46,855 nucleotides of DNA, from assembly GCA_023664685.1 (NCBI GenBank), contig JAMPFC010000014.1, positions 1 to 46,855 of the forward strand, written 5' to 3'. This DNA comes from Roseburia sp. (GTDB lineage Bacteria > Bacillota > Clostridia > Lachnospirales > Lachnospiraceae). Shown piece after piece: positions 23,710 through 32,547 of the stretch (positions within the stretch are counted from its first letter, which is position 1; each line of letters begins with the position of its first letter). The notes under the pieces are model-generated. The model made no database searches. It was not told where the DNA came from and was given only the letters and a program-made list of their open reading frames with translations. Made by a program: the position numbers and the translations under genes.

Positions 23710-26580
23710 CTAATGAATCGTCACATAGAGATAAAGCAGATAATCCTTTTCGTTCTGGTGGATCGTCACCCTTACTAACGTACTTCCTTTCTTCTTTCCA
23801 GTGTACTTTCCTTTTTTATTCACCGCCAATATCTGTTTGTCGATCGGCTCATACGTTACTTTGGACGTTTTTCGCAAGTCATAGACATCGATCCGGCTGG
23901 ATTGGTTCAATAGCCTTTTCTTGGCAATAAGTACCGTCGGGGTGCGGATCACCTTCGACTTAAAGTTCGTCAGCTCATCGGCATTCTTGAACTTCTTCTT
24001 TACCCTCACGTCAACCACCAGACGGTTTGTGTAAATGCCCTTCACTGCCGCAAACGTAATCCTCGCCCGCCCCGGCTTTTTCGCCCGGATCACGCCCTTT
24101 TTGTTCACCGTGGCTACTTTCTTATTCGAGGAAACACAGACGATCTGGGCGCCTTTGCATTTCATGAGCTTGAGTTTCGCCTTCGAGTTCTTTTTCATGA
24201 ACTTAATGACCTTGAAGCCGGGAATCTTATATGCCTTTGCCAGTTTTAAAAGCTGTTCGTACGTGTACTGGCTTCCTGCCTCCCACAGCCTGACGTCGAC
24301 CGCTGTCTGGCTGTTCTCTGACAGTTTTTTCCACTCTTTCTCGCCGGACACCAAAATATCTCTGGTCAAATCTGTCACCTCGGTAATGATGTTCCCGCTT
24401 GGGTCTTTCACATGCTGATCCACAAATTCATCCGCCGCTGTCTGCTCTTCTTTGGTCAGATCTGGCGGAAGGGTCGGCGCCGGCTTCGGAGTCTGTCCGG
24501 AAATGTCCGGAGACGGGTTATCCGGCAGAACAGGGTTCTGCGAAATGGAAGGAATCACCGCGTTCTGGGTGACTACCGGCGGGGTCTGTGATGTACTACT
24601 GGCGGTAGCTATCGGCAGAGTAGGTGTGGCGACCGATGGAAGATTGGAACTAGCCGGTTCTGTCGGGGAAAGTTCCGGCGGAGTCGGCTGTGTCGGTTCA
24701 CTGCCTGAAGCCGGGGTCTTGGTGGCTACCGACGGGGTGGCTGTTGCATCCGGTTCCGGGGTAGGTGTAGGCGTCGGTTTTGGTGCAGGGGGCTGTTCAT
24801 TTATTGTTCCATTCGAACCCACAGTACCTGCCGGTGACCAGACTTGGGATGATAGATCTAAATGCAAAGCGGGACGCACCGTGACACTATAATTGCTAAC
24901 ACTGCTACCACTCTTATATACATACCCACTGAAATTCACATAGGATGCATAAGAACCACTAAGGCTGCCCGGCGACCGCAGCCACCATACTCCATTTCCA
25001 TTCGTCGTATTCGTCCCAGCACCTTGTGCCTTTGTATAAGCAGTATTTACCGCTTCCCTTGTATCTATGGCATCTACTGTTTTGGTAAAACCATAAGATG
25101 TGTTCGTTGCCTCGTTAAGAGAAAGCAGATACACTTTATCTACGGTATTGTTTCCGCCTTCTGTACCATTTGGATTATCCTCATTAACCACTGTCATATC
25201 TCGAATTGCTTCCTGCTCAGTTTGGTTAAATGCCTTGTTCAGAAAGTCATCTGCATCATAGCCATTCAGCCAACTGCGCATCGTACATGTCTCCCATGTG
25301 ACATTTGTATTTGTATCGTTATACTTCTGACAATCCAGATTCTGATCCGCTAACAGAAACGCATCATCCCCATCTACTGACAATACTCTCCATTTAATCG
25401 GCATTTTTTTATAATACTTTTCGTTCCGATAAATCATCTCCGTCCCATCCGAATCCAGATACACTTCCCCATCCACCGAATTTTCCGGAACTGATATTGG
25501 CTCATATTCGTCCTGCCAATAATTTCCAAGCCACACGCAGTCCCATGTAGTCATACCACCGGATATCTGAGGATTTTTTAGTCCATATTTTTCTGATTCT
25601 GATGCCAAAAGTTTCTCGGAACTTGTTCCATCGGAACTCACAGTACCTGCCGGAGACCAGACTGAGCGAGATGATAAATCTAAGTGCAGGACAGGACACA
25701 CACCATTTCCACCATTATTACCAACAAAAATCCCATCCTTTGCCAGATATCCTAAAGCATTCACAAAGCATGCGTGACCTTTGGTTTGGCCCGGCGATCG
25801 TAACCACCACGTCCAATAAGTCGTACTTTCGGCATTACTTATAGGACTTTGCTCCATCTCCCCTCCTACTGCCACATAATCTGTAATTAGCATCTTTCTT
25901 ACATCCGTAGCATTTGTCGCCAAGGAAAAACCATACTCCCTACTCAATGCTTCACTAATCGAGAGAAGATAAATTTTATCTGTCGTATCGTTTCCTCCTG
26001 CTATATTAAAATCCGGATTATTCTCATTGACCACGATCGTATCTCGAATTGCTGACTGCTCCGTTTGGCTGAATGCTTTGTCCCTAAAATTGTTACTTCT
26101 ATAATCCGTTCCGCATACATTTTCATTTTCGTCATAGCCATTCAGCCAACTGCGCGTTGTACATTTTTCCCACGTAACATCTGCAAATTTATCATTATAT
26201 CTCTGCAAATCTAAACATTTGTCAGCCATGAGAAACGCATCGTTCCCATCTACTGACAATACCCTCCATTTGATCGGCATTTTTTTATAATATTTTGATT
26301 TCCGATAAATCATCTCCGTCCCATTCGAATCCAGATACACCTTCCTATCCTCCGGATTTTCCGGAGCTGTTATTGGCACATATTCATCCTGCCAGTAACT
26401 TCCAAACTCCACACAATCCCATGTAACAATCCCCTGTTCATTCCGAACCGGATTACTAAGACCATAACTTCCTCCACCCTCTGCCGCACACACTTCCACC
26501 CCTCCCCCCGGCAGCAGCCCTGCCAACATAGCAGCTACCAAGATCAACGCACCCGGTTTGCGTATTTTCGCCCTTATCAT
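23710..26580 (-). CDS. Large secreted protein: two DUF6273-like repeats, Pro/Thr linker, Ig-like C-terminus
   Basis: 956 aa from ATG 26580, preceded by AAGGAGG. A signal peptide of about 33 residues ends at VCAA. Two homologous domains follow (about 39-325 and 330-600), each with WDCV.G.YWQDEY, MIYR..KYYKKMPIKWRVLSVDG, TRSWLNGYD, NQTEQ.AIRD and the hallmark WWLRSPG, as in DUF6273. A linker of about 110 residues rich in Pro, Thr and Ser (TPTPTPEPDATATPS) leads to a helical segment and two Big_2-like Ig domains (SSNKKVATVNKKGVIRAKKPG; ILAVNKKGKYTGKKKGST). No sorting signal. Probably an extracellular or wall-associated binding protein; function unknown. Flanked by two copies of one palindromic element. 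Confidence 0.85.
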   Translation of the reverse strand: MIRAKIRKPGALILVAAMLAGLLPGGGVEVCAAEGGGSYGLSNPVRNEQGIVTWDCVEFGSYWQDEYVPITAPENPEDRKVYLDSNGTEMIYRKSKYYKKMPIKWRVLSVDGNDAFLMADKCLDLQRYNDKFADVTWEKCTTRSWLNGYDENENVCGTDYRSNNFRDKAFSQTEQSAIRDTIVVNENNPDFNIAGGNDTTDKIYLLSISEALSREYGFSLATNATDVRKMLITDYVAVGGEMEQSPISNAESTTYWTWWLRSPGQTKGHACFVNALGYLAKDGIFVGNNGGNGVCPVLHLDLSSRSVWSPAGTVSSDGTSSEKLLASESEKYGLKNPQISGGMTTWDCVWLGNYWQDEYEPISVPENSVDGEVYLDSDGTEMIYRNEKYYKKMPIKWRVLSVDGDDAFLLADQNLDCQKYNDTNTNVTWETCTMRSWLNGYDADDFLNKAFNQTEQEAIRDMTVVNEDNPNGTEGGNNTVDKVYLLSLNEATNTSYGFTKTVDAIDTREAVNTAYTKAQGAGTNTTNGNGVWWLRSPGSLSGSYASYVNFSGYVYKSGSSVSNYSVTVRPALHLDLSSQVWSPAGTVGSNGTINEQPPAPKPTPTPTPEPDATATPSVATKTPASGSEPTQPTPPELSPTEPASSNLPSVATPTLPIATASSTSQTPPVVTQNAVIPSISQNPVLPDNPSPDISGQTPKPAPTLPPDLTKEEQTAADEFVDQHVKDPSGNIITEVTDLTRDILVSGEKEWKKLSENSQTAVDVRLWEAGSQYTYEQLLKLAKAYKIPGFKVIKFMKKNSKAKLKLMKCKGAQIVCVSSNKKVATVNKKGVIRAKKPGRARITFAAVKGIYTNRLVVDVRVKKKFKNADELTNFKSKVIRTPTVLIAKKRLLNQSSRIDVYDLRKTSKVTYEPIDKQILAVNKKGKYTGKKKGSTLVRVTIHQNEKDYLLYLYVTIH

Positions 26581-26613
26581 ATCTTGGTTTCCTCCTTTCT
26601 TCCGTCCAAAAAG

Positions 26614-26664
26614 AAAATGATATCTTATTCTATTATCATAGCATAAGATATCATTTTGTGTCAA
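26614..26664 (-). promoter_or_regulatory. Promoter embedded in a 15-bp inverted repeat
   Basis: Minus strand TTGACA (26664-26659) and TATGAT (26640-26635) are 18 bp apart. AAAATGATATCTTAT 26614-26628 and its exact complement 26643-26657 flank the -10 with a 14-base centre. The repeat covers the promoter spacer and the transcription start, a strong candidate operator for the secreted-protein gene 34 bases further on. Confidence 0.7.
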
Positions 26665-26699
26665 AACATATCAAGGTGAATCCACAGAAATGAATCTGC

Positions 26700-26964
26700 G
26701 GAAATCAATGTTGAATAACTACTATTCAGGAAATACCAGTAAAATCTTGTGTGGTAACAGGAATATTTTCAGATGAGAACCTTATAAACCGTCGGTTCTT
26801 AGGCTGCGAGGTGCGACTTTTGCACAAAGTGCGGAAGGCGCATCGTGCAGCCTTAGTACCGCTACGTGTTTATCTAGCGAAAGCGGGTTCGAGGCGGAAA
26901 ATATTCCTGTTACCACACAAAGTTTACCCATTTCAAAAATTGTAGTCACTCAACATTGATTTCC
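26700..26964. repeat. Long palindromic element, copy 2
   Basis: 265-base element. The outer stem GGAAATCAATGTTGA 26700-26714 pairs perfectly with 26950-26964, and TTGTGTGGTAACAGGAATATTTTC 26747-26770 pairs perfectly with 26897-26920 (24 bp). A further stem is formed by AGGCTGC and GCAGCCT near 26811 and 26846. The ends match copy 1. The right end lies inside the metallophosphoesterase gene and supplies its last codons and stop. Confidence 0.88.
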
Positions 26965-27821
26965 ATGAGGTGAACCACCGAGACTTCCGGCGGATTAAAA
27001 AAACGCAGGCGGATGTGGTGGGTTCCCAGTCCCCGCGAGAGAACCATATAAGCCCCGTTCTCCCGGAAAAGCCCGGCATCGTATTTGGGAAAAAGGCGGA
27101 GTGCCGGATCAATGACGCCGCCGAGCAGCGGAAGTTTGGCGATCCCGCCATGCACATGTCCCGACAGCACAAGGTCTGCCCCCCATTCACGATACGCCGG
27201 AAAATATTCCGGATCATGCGCCAGTAAAATACGCACTTCCTCTGTTCCGGCGGCGCCGAGCAGCATTTTCATATTCTCTGCGCCAAACTCCCGCTTCTGC
27301 CAGAACTTATGATAGAACTCCTCCCCAATATCAAGCCCGTAAATGCCGATTTTTCGGTTCTTTAAAAAAAGGAAGCTGCTGCTGTTACCGAGCCAGACGA
27401 CCCCCGCCTTTTTCAGCCGGTCGATATACTCCGGATATTCCGCCATCCGGATCTCATGATTTCCCGGCGCATAATAGACCGGGCAAAACGAAACAAGTTC
27501 TTTACACAAAGCAAGGCAAGAGTCCATCCCCTTGCCATTTTTTACCGTCATATCGCCCGCTATACAGATCATATCAGGCTTTTGCTCTCTCACCGCCCGG
27601 AGCAGTCTGCTGTTTTTCGTTCCAAATGTATTGGCATGAAGGTCGGTCAGCATAACGATCCGAATTTCTTCGCTTTCGCTTTTTTTTTCGCTTTTTCCCC
27701 CTCCGTCTCCCTGCCCGGCACCGATCTCATAGTGTTCTGTTTTCAGCATATAATTGGAACCGTACCCATACAGAAGCAAGCCTGCGATAAAGACTGCCAC
27801 AACCGTTATGATCACAACCAT
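26946..27821 (-). CDS. Membrane-anchored calcineurin-like metallophosphoesterase
   Basis: 291 aa from ATG 27821, preceded by GAGGAAGGT. One N-terminal helix (VVIITVVAVFIAGLLLYGYG) then a short charged linker. The metal motifs appear in order: MLTDLHANTFG, CIAGDMTVKNG, YYAPGNHEIRM, LLAHDPEYF and VLSGHVHGGIAKLP, so all ligands of the two-metal site are present. Similar to the YkuE/YaeI type, which acts outside the membrane on phospho-lipids or UDP-sugars; substrate unknown. Its final codons (MEINVE) are encoded by the right end of the palindromic element, suggesting the original C-terminus was altered. A longer upstream frame overlapping the next gene is rejected. Confidence 0.9.
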   Translation of the reverse strand: MVVIITVVAVFIAGLLLYGYGSNYMLKTEHYEIGAGQGDGGGKSEKKSESEEIRIVMLTDLHANTFGTKNSRLLRAVREQKPDMICIAGDMTVKNGKGMDSCLALCKELVSFCPVYYAPGNHEIRMAEYPEYIDRLKKAGVVWLGNSSSFLFLKNRKIGIYGLDIGEEFYHKFWQKREFGAENMKMLLGAAGTEEVRILLAHDPEYFPAYREWGADLVLSGHVHGGIAKLPLLGGVIDPALRLFPKYDAGLFRENGAYMVLSRGLGTHHIRLRFFNPPEVSVVHLMEINVE

Positions 27822-27843
27822 ACCTTCCTCATTCCTGAATCCT

Positions 27844-29481
27844 TTACAATTCCTCGTCGTCCTGCTCGGCAAACGCAATGTTCGTACCGTGGTCAGCCAC
27901 ACGTTCAAGATTGCTCAGAAGATCCGTAAAAATCATCGCCGCGTGCGGCTCGCATTTATTGTTCGCCAGACGGTGAACATGCTTTTTCTGGAGTTTCTTT
28001 TCCATTTTGTCGATTTCGTTCTCTAGCTGCAAAATATCCTCTGCATGCGTTTCATCGCCTGTCACGAACATATCGATTGAAAACTCAAGAAGCTGCGTGA
28101 CCTTCTCAAACATTTCCCGCAATTCATTCTGCGCCTTCTTCGTAAATTTCAGATTATTTGACATTGTCGTCTTGGCAAAATCTGCGATATTTTCCGCGTG
28201 ATCCCCGATCCGCTCGATATCGTTTACGACATGGAACATCGCACCAAGCTGCTTGCGGTCTTGGATCGGAAGGGATAACTGGTTTACCTTTACGAGATAA
28301 TTGGAAATTTCTGTATTTAAATAATCGATCACTTTTTCCTTTTTATAAACTTCCTTGAGTGCTTGCTCATTCTTATTTAAAAGCGCATCCATTGAACGTC
28401 CGAGATTGTTCACTGCCATCGTACCCATCCGCTGTACCTCACTGACCGCCTGCGGAAGCGCAGTCGTAAGATTGAAAATGGTATGCTTTCCGATGAATTT
28501 CAGCTCCATTCCGTGAACCTCTTCATCTTCACCCGGTACGAGAAGATACGAAAGACGGATCAAAAGCTTACTGCATGGGAACAGGACGATCACTTGGAAA
28601 ATCTTAATGATCGTATTGATATTTGCCACGTCACGTCCCGCACGAAGCCCGGCATTTGCGGTGGAAGCAGTGAGACTGTGGATCGCAGCCATGATCCCCT
28701 CTCCCCATAGTCCTAAGAGCGCCATGACAATGATCAAGCCGATGACGTTAAATGACAAATGGAGCATCGCAGCGCGTTTTGCATCTTTCGTTCCGCTCAG
28801 GCTTGCCAAAAATGCCGAACCACAGGCGCCGATATTACATCCCATAATGACATAATAACATATGTTCAGATCCATCAGCCCCGACGAGGCGAGGACGATA
28901 AGGATACCAACCGAAGCGGAGGCACTCTGTAAAATAGACGTCGCCACAAATCCGATCAGTACTGCAACAAACGGATTCGTCAGGCTGCCAAACATATTTT
29001 TGATCGCCGTCACTTCATTTAACTTGTCCACCGATGAGGACAGCGTAGACATGCCAAAAAACAATACGCCAAATCCAAGCAGAACCTCACCGACCCGTTT
29101 TACCATCGGTTTTTTGATAAACATGACCATGATCACGCCGATGATGATAAAAATCGGGGCGACCGCATCCAGTTTGAAAGACACAAGCTGTCCGGTCACA
29201 GTCGTACCGATATTCGCTCCCATGATCACACCGACAGACTGCGACAGGTTCATCAGCCCGCTGTTTACAAAACTGACAACAAGTACCGTCGTGGCATTGG
29301 AGGACTGGATGATTCCGGTGAACACAATACCAAGTAAAAGCCCCATAAATGGATTTGTCGTCAATTTCTCAAGTATGGTACGCATCTTTCCGCCGGCGAC
29401 CTTCTGAAGCCCGTCGCTCATAAGCTGCATTCCATATAAAAACAAACCAACTCCCGCCATGATCTGTAATGCTAATTCCAT
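27844..29481 (-). CDS. Na+/phosphate cotransporter family protein with PhoU-like domain
   Basis: 545 aa. Two Na/Pi-cotransporter repeats with hallmark QSSNATTVLVVSFVNSG and QSASASVGILIVLASSG motifs, and about eight membrane helices up to residue 310. A cytosolic PhoU-like helical domain follows (MGTMAVNNLGRSMDALL, NDIERIGDHAENIADFA, NLERVADHGTNIAFA). The family imports phosphate with sodium, with PhoU part as regulator. AGAGGAG precedes ATG 29481. It ends 22 bases before the start of the phosphoesterase gene, and the two probably form one transcript. Confidence 0.93.
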   Translation of the reverse strand: MELALQIMAGVGLFLYGMQLMSDGLQKVAGGKMRTILEKLTTNPFMGLLLGIVFTGIIQSSNATTVLVVSFVNSGLMNLSQSVGVIMGANIGTTVTGQLVSFKLDAVAPIFIIIGVIMVMFIKKPMVKRVGEVLLGFGVLFFGMSTLSSSVDKLNEVTAIKNMFGSLTNPFVAVLIGFVATSILQSASASVGILIVLASSGLMDLNICYYVIMGCNIGACGSAFLASLSGTKDAKRAAMLHLSFNVIGLIIVMALLGLWGEGIMAAIHSLTASTANAGLRAGRDVANINTIIKIFQVIVLFPCSKLLIRLSYLLVPGEDEEVHGMELKFIGKHTIFNLTTALPQAVSEVQRMGTMAVNNLGRSMDALLNKNEQALKEVYKKEKVIDYLNTEISNYLVKVNQLSLPIQDRKQLGAMFHVVNDIERIGDHAENIADFAKTTMSNNLKFTKKAQNELREMFEKVTQLLEFSIDMFVTGDETHAEDILQLENEIDKMEKKLQKKHVHRLANNKCEPHAAMIFTDLLSNLERVADHGTNIAFAEQDDEEL

Positions 29482-29497
29482 TCTTACTCCTCTTCTC

Positions 29498-29554
29498 CGG
29501 TATGAAAAGAAATCCGAGACAAAATCTGCCTCTGCCCCCTAGTCTTTCATACCG
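29498..29554 (-). promoter_or_regulatory. Leader hairpin adjoining the Na/Pi transporter ribosome binding site
   Basis: CGGTATGAAA 29498-29507 pairs exactly with TTTCATACCG 29545-29554 across 37 bases. On the mRNA the 3' arm abuts the GAGAAGAGGAG ribosome binding region, so folding could affect translation. It resembles no riboswitch I know. Confidence 0.45.
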
Positions 29555-29631
29555 TAATATCGTATCTCATTTTGTAACAACTCACATGCTTATACTTTAA
29601 ACTATTTTTACCATTTATACAAGACAATTTT

Positions 29632-30546
29632 TCATTTTCTGTCGAACGTGAAAGTATTTTTCTGCTGAAAGTAAATGGATGCCTTCTTTTTATCCTCCTC
29701 CATCTGCCGCATCAACGCCTCCATATCCGCAAATTTTCTCTCACTCCGCAAAAAAGCACACAATTCCACACAGATCGCTTCCCCATACAATTCCGAGTCA
29801 AACTCCATGATATGCGTCTCAGCCCCAACCTTATTTTCCCCGGGGATCGTCGGTTTTACTCCGAGATTCGTAACCCCATGATAAACCTGTCCGCGCGCAC
29901 GGATCTGAGAGGCATACACGCCAAACGGAGGCAGGAGTTTATCCGAAGAAATGATCTGGTTCGCTGTTGGCATATGAAGTCTTCTGCCGCCGATCTGGTT
30001 CCCGTGGCACACCTCGCCATAGATCAGGTACGGATGTCCGAGCAAGGCATTGACACGCTGGATATCCCCTTTTTTTAGTTCACTGCGAATCCTTGTACTG
30101 CTCACCACATCCCCATACATCCTCTTTTTCGGAAAAACATTCAGTTCATATCCATATCTTTTACTGTATTTTTGGAGAAGCGCCACGTCCCCTTCACGGT
30201 TATGCCCGAAGCGGAAATCCTCTCCGACCGAGATCACCTCTGCCCCGCACTCACCGGCTAACACCGTCTCCACAAACATTTCCGGAGACATATGGGACAG
30301 CGTTTCATCAAACGGACACTCGATATAAATATCGATTCCAAGCCGCTCTGCCAGATACCGTTTCTCGGCAGAAGTGTAGATCCCCGGCACATCCCCGAAA
30401 GAAAATGTAAATAAAACCTTTTTTAATTTATCATACCGGCTGATGGAATCGATCAACAGCCGGTGTCCGCTGTGCAAACCGTCAAACTTGCCGATACAGA
30501 CTGCTGTACCGTTCAGCGCAAAGGGTCTTTCCTTCAAAATCATCAT
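29632..30546 (-). CDS. ribF: Bifunctional riboflavin kinase/FAD synthetase
   Basis: 304 aa (303 if the second ATG is used). The N-terminal nucleotidyltransferase has VCIGKFDGLHSGHRLLI and later SSTRIRSELKKGDI. The C-terminal flavokinase has GRRLHMPTANQI (usually GFPTAN) and GVTNLGVKPTI. It makes FMN and then FAD from riboflavin in the cytosol. Last gene of the rimP-nusA-infB operon, 41 bases after truB. The ribosome binding site is weak, suggesting coupling. Confidence 0.96.
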   Translation of the reverse strand: MMILKERPFALNGTAVCIGKFDGLHSGHRLLIDSISRYDKLKKVLFTFSFGDVPGIYTSAEKRYLAERLGIDIYIECPFDETLSHMSPEMFVETVLAGECGAEVISVGEDFRFGHNREGDVALLQKYSKRYGYELNVFPKKRMYGDVVSSTRIRSELKKGDIQRVNALLGHPYLIYGEVCHGNQIGGRRLHMPTANQIISSDKLLPPFGVYASQIRARGQVYHGVTNLGVKPTIPGENKVGAETHIMEFDSELYGEAICVELCAFLRSERKFADMEALMRQMEEDKKKASIYFQQKNTFTFDRK

Positions 30547-30587
30547 CGTCTGCTACCATGCCTTTCCCTGTCTGCCTGCAGAAAGCC

Positions 30588-31532
30588 TTATCCTTCTATA
30601 TGATTAAAAAACATCTTTTCATTGATAAACGCACTCCGGGAGCTGTCATAACGGTAAAGCGCATAAAAACGCCCTTCTGCGTCATACATCCGCACCATAC
30701 TGCCATCGCAGGCACTGCTATAACCGGCACTGCCATGACTGGCAGGGGCAGAAACTTCGCACAACTCCTCCCCCAGAACATTTCCGTTCCGAAGATACCG
30801 AAGCCCCTCTGCCGATACGATGACTTTCGGAAAATTTTCAAACAATCCGTCCACCGGCATAAGGATTTCCTCAAGCCTTCCCGCCTGACAGAACTCTTCA
30901 ATCTGCGAGAGCGTATGCGCTTCGGAAAGGGAAAAAGGCTCCACCGCTGTCCTCACAAGAGATGCCATACAGGCGCCGCACGACAGCGCTTCCCCGATCT
31001 CATGACAGAGCGTCCGGATATAAGTTCCTTTGGAGCATGTTACCTCCATCGTAAATTCCTTGGTCTCCGGATGATATTCTGTCACCTCGCAGGAATAGAC
31101 CGTGATCTTTCTCTTCTTCCTCTCGACCTCGATTCCCTGTCTCGCCAGTTCATACAGCCGCTTTCCATTTACCTTTACCGCAGAGTACATCGGCGGAGTC
31201 TGCCAGATCTCCCCGGTAAACCCGGCCGCTGCTTCTTTGATCTCTTCTAAGTTTACCTCCGCCTCCTGCTCACGTATGACCGTTCCGGTCATATCCTGCG
31301 TATCCGTAACGATCCCAAGCTTTACGACCGCGGTATAGGATTTGGAGCGGTCTGTCAGAAGTTCGCATACTTTCGTTGCCTTGCCGATACATACCGGCAG
31401 TACTCCGGTTGCGTCCGGATCAAGCGTCCCGGTATGACCGATCTTTTTCTGATGAAGGATACCCCTAAGCTTCGCCACGACATCGTGGGAAGTAAATCCC
31501 TTTTCTTTATATACATTGATAATTCCATCCAT
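30588..31532 (-). CDS. truB: tRNA pseudouridine(55) synthase
   Basis: 314 aa from ATG 31532 (MDGIINVYKEKGFTSHDVV), preceded by GGAG; a 10-codon upstream extension is rejected. The catalytic block is KKIGHTGTLDPDATGVLPVCIGKATK, with Asp in the motif as nucleophile. It also has LGIVTDTQDMTG and CSKGTYIRTLCHEIGEAL. It modifies U55 in the T-loop of tRNAs. Canonical position after nrnA and before ribF. Confidence 0.97.
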   Translation of the reverse strand: MDGIINVYKEKGFTSHDVVAKLRGILHQKKIGHTGTLDPDATGVLPVCIGKATKVCELLTDRSKSYTAVVKLGIVTDTQDMTGTVIREQEAEVNLEEIKEAAAGFTGEIWQTPPMYSAVKVNGKRLYELARQGIEVERKKRKITVYSCEVTEYHPETKEFTMEVTCSKGTYIRTLCHEIGEALSCGACMASLVRTAVEPFSLSEAHTLSQIEEFCQAGRLEEILMPVDGLFENFPKVIVSAEGLRYLRNGNVLGEELCEVSAPASHGSAGYSSACDGSMVRMYDAEGRFYALYRYDSSRSAFINEKMFFNHIEG

Positions 31533-31565
31533 ATCCGGAACTCCTTTTATGCTGCAATGCAAAAA

Positions 31566-32525
31566 TTATTCTACATCTGTAGATTCTTTAAGCTGTCTCT
31601 CGATATGTTCCGTGATATTATTGATCACATCAAATGCAGAACCTTTCACCGTGCAGCCCGCCGCACGGATATGCCCGCCGCCGCCAAAAAAGGAAGCGAT
31701 CCGGCTCACATCCACGATCTGGTTTGAGCGCATGCTTACTTTATATTCTACCGTTTCTTTTTCCGTCAAAAGGATTGCGACCTCTACGCCCTCTGTCGTC
31801 CTCAACTGGTCGATGACCCCGTCAAGATCGGACGGTTTCGCTCCATAAAATTCCATGACCCGCTTTGAGACAACGGAAAACAGACACTTTCCATCCATCA
31901 CGCGGACGCTCTCGAGCAGACACCTTCCCATGATCTGGAGCTGACGGTATGTTTTCTGATAAAAACTCTCGTCGATGATCTGCCCAAAAGGGATGCCTTT
32001 TTGCATTAGTTTTCCGGCGGTCTCCATCGTCCGCATTCCCGTGTTGGAATGCTTAAATACGCCGGTATCATGGACGATGCCGGTGTAAAATGCCTGTGCG
32101 GCAAAAAAGCTGATCTTCTCCATATCAAGCAACGCACACAATACCTCGCTCGTGGAACTCGCCTCTGCCTCCACATGGTTTTTCTCTGCAAATTCCGTAT
32201 TGCTGATATGATGGTCGATATTTACTGTCCTTCCCGACTTCTCAAAAATCTTCTCGGCGTCGCCGAGCCGGTCTGGCGAACCGCAGTCAAGGGAAATAAA
32301 GAGTTCATACGTTTCACTCTTTTTTTCCAGTGCCTCATCCTTTTTCAGATACTCAAAGGATGCCGGAATGTCCTCCACAAAAACCGTGACCTCTTTTCCG
32401 GCATAATTATCCATGATATAACAATATAATCCCATGCAGGAGCCGATGCAGTCGCCATCCGGCCGCACATGTCCCCCGATGGCGATCGTTCCTGCCTTTT
32501 CAATTTCTTCTAATAAAAAACTCAT
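31566..32525 (-). CDS. nrnA: DHH-family oligoribonuclease/pAp phosphatase
   Basis: 319 aa from ATG 32525 with AGGGGAG upstream. The DHH domain has GGHVRPDGDCIGSCMGL, SLDCGSPDRLG, NIDHHISNTEFA and FYTGIVHDTGVFKH. The DHHA1 C-terminal domain ends in the glycine-rich SFFGGGGHIRAAGC. NrnA degrades short RNA oligonucleotides and dephosphorylates 3',5'-pAp. It lies between rbfA and truB, as in many Firmicutes. Confidence 0.95.
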   Translation of the reverse strand: MSFLLEEIEKAGTIAIGGHVRPDGDCIGSCMGLYCYIMDNYAGKEVTVFVEDIPASFEYLKKDEALEKKSETYELFISLDCGSPDRLGDAEKIFEKSGRTVNIDHHISNTEFAEKNHVEAEASSTSEVLCALLDMEKISFFAAQAFYTGIVHDTGVFKHSNTGMRTMETAGKLMQKGIPFGQIIDESFYQKTYRQLQIMGRCLLESVRVMDGKCLFSVVSKRVMEFYGAKPSDLDGVIDQLRTTEGVEVAILLTEKETVEYKVSMRSNQIVDVSRIASFFGGGGHIRAAGCTVKGSAFDVINNITEHIERQLKESTDVE

Positions 32526-32547
32526 CCGATTCTCCCCTTTTGCTCTT

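Noticed and set aside
24452-24892. Plus-strand glycine/valine-rich open frame
   Set aside because: Antisense of the Pro/Thr linker codons of the secreted protein; no start signal.
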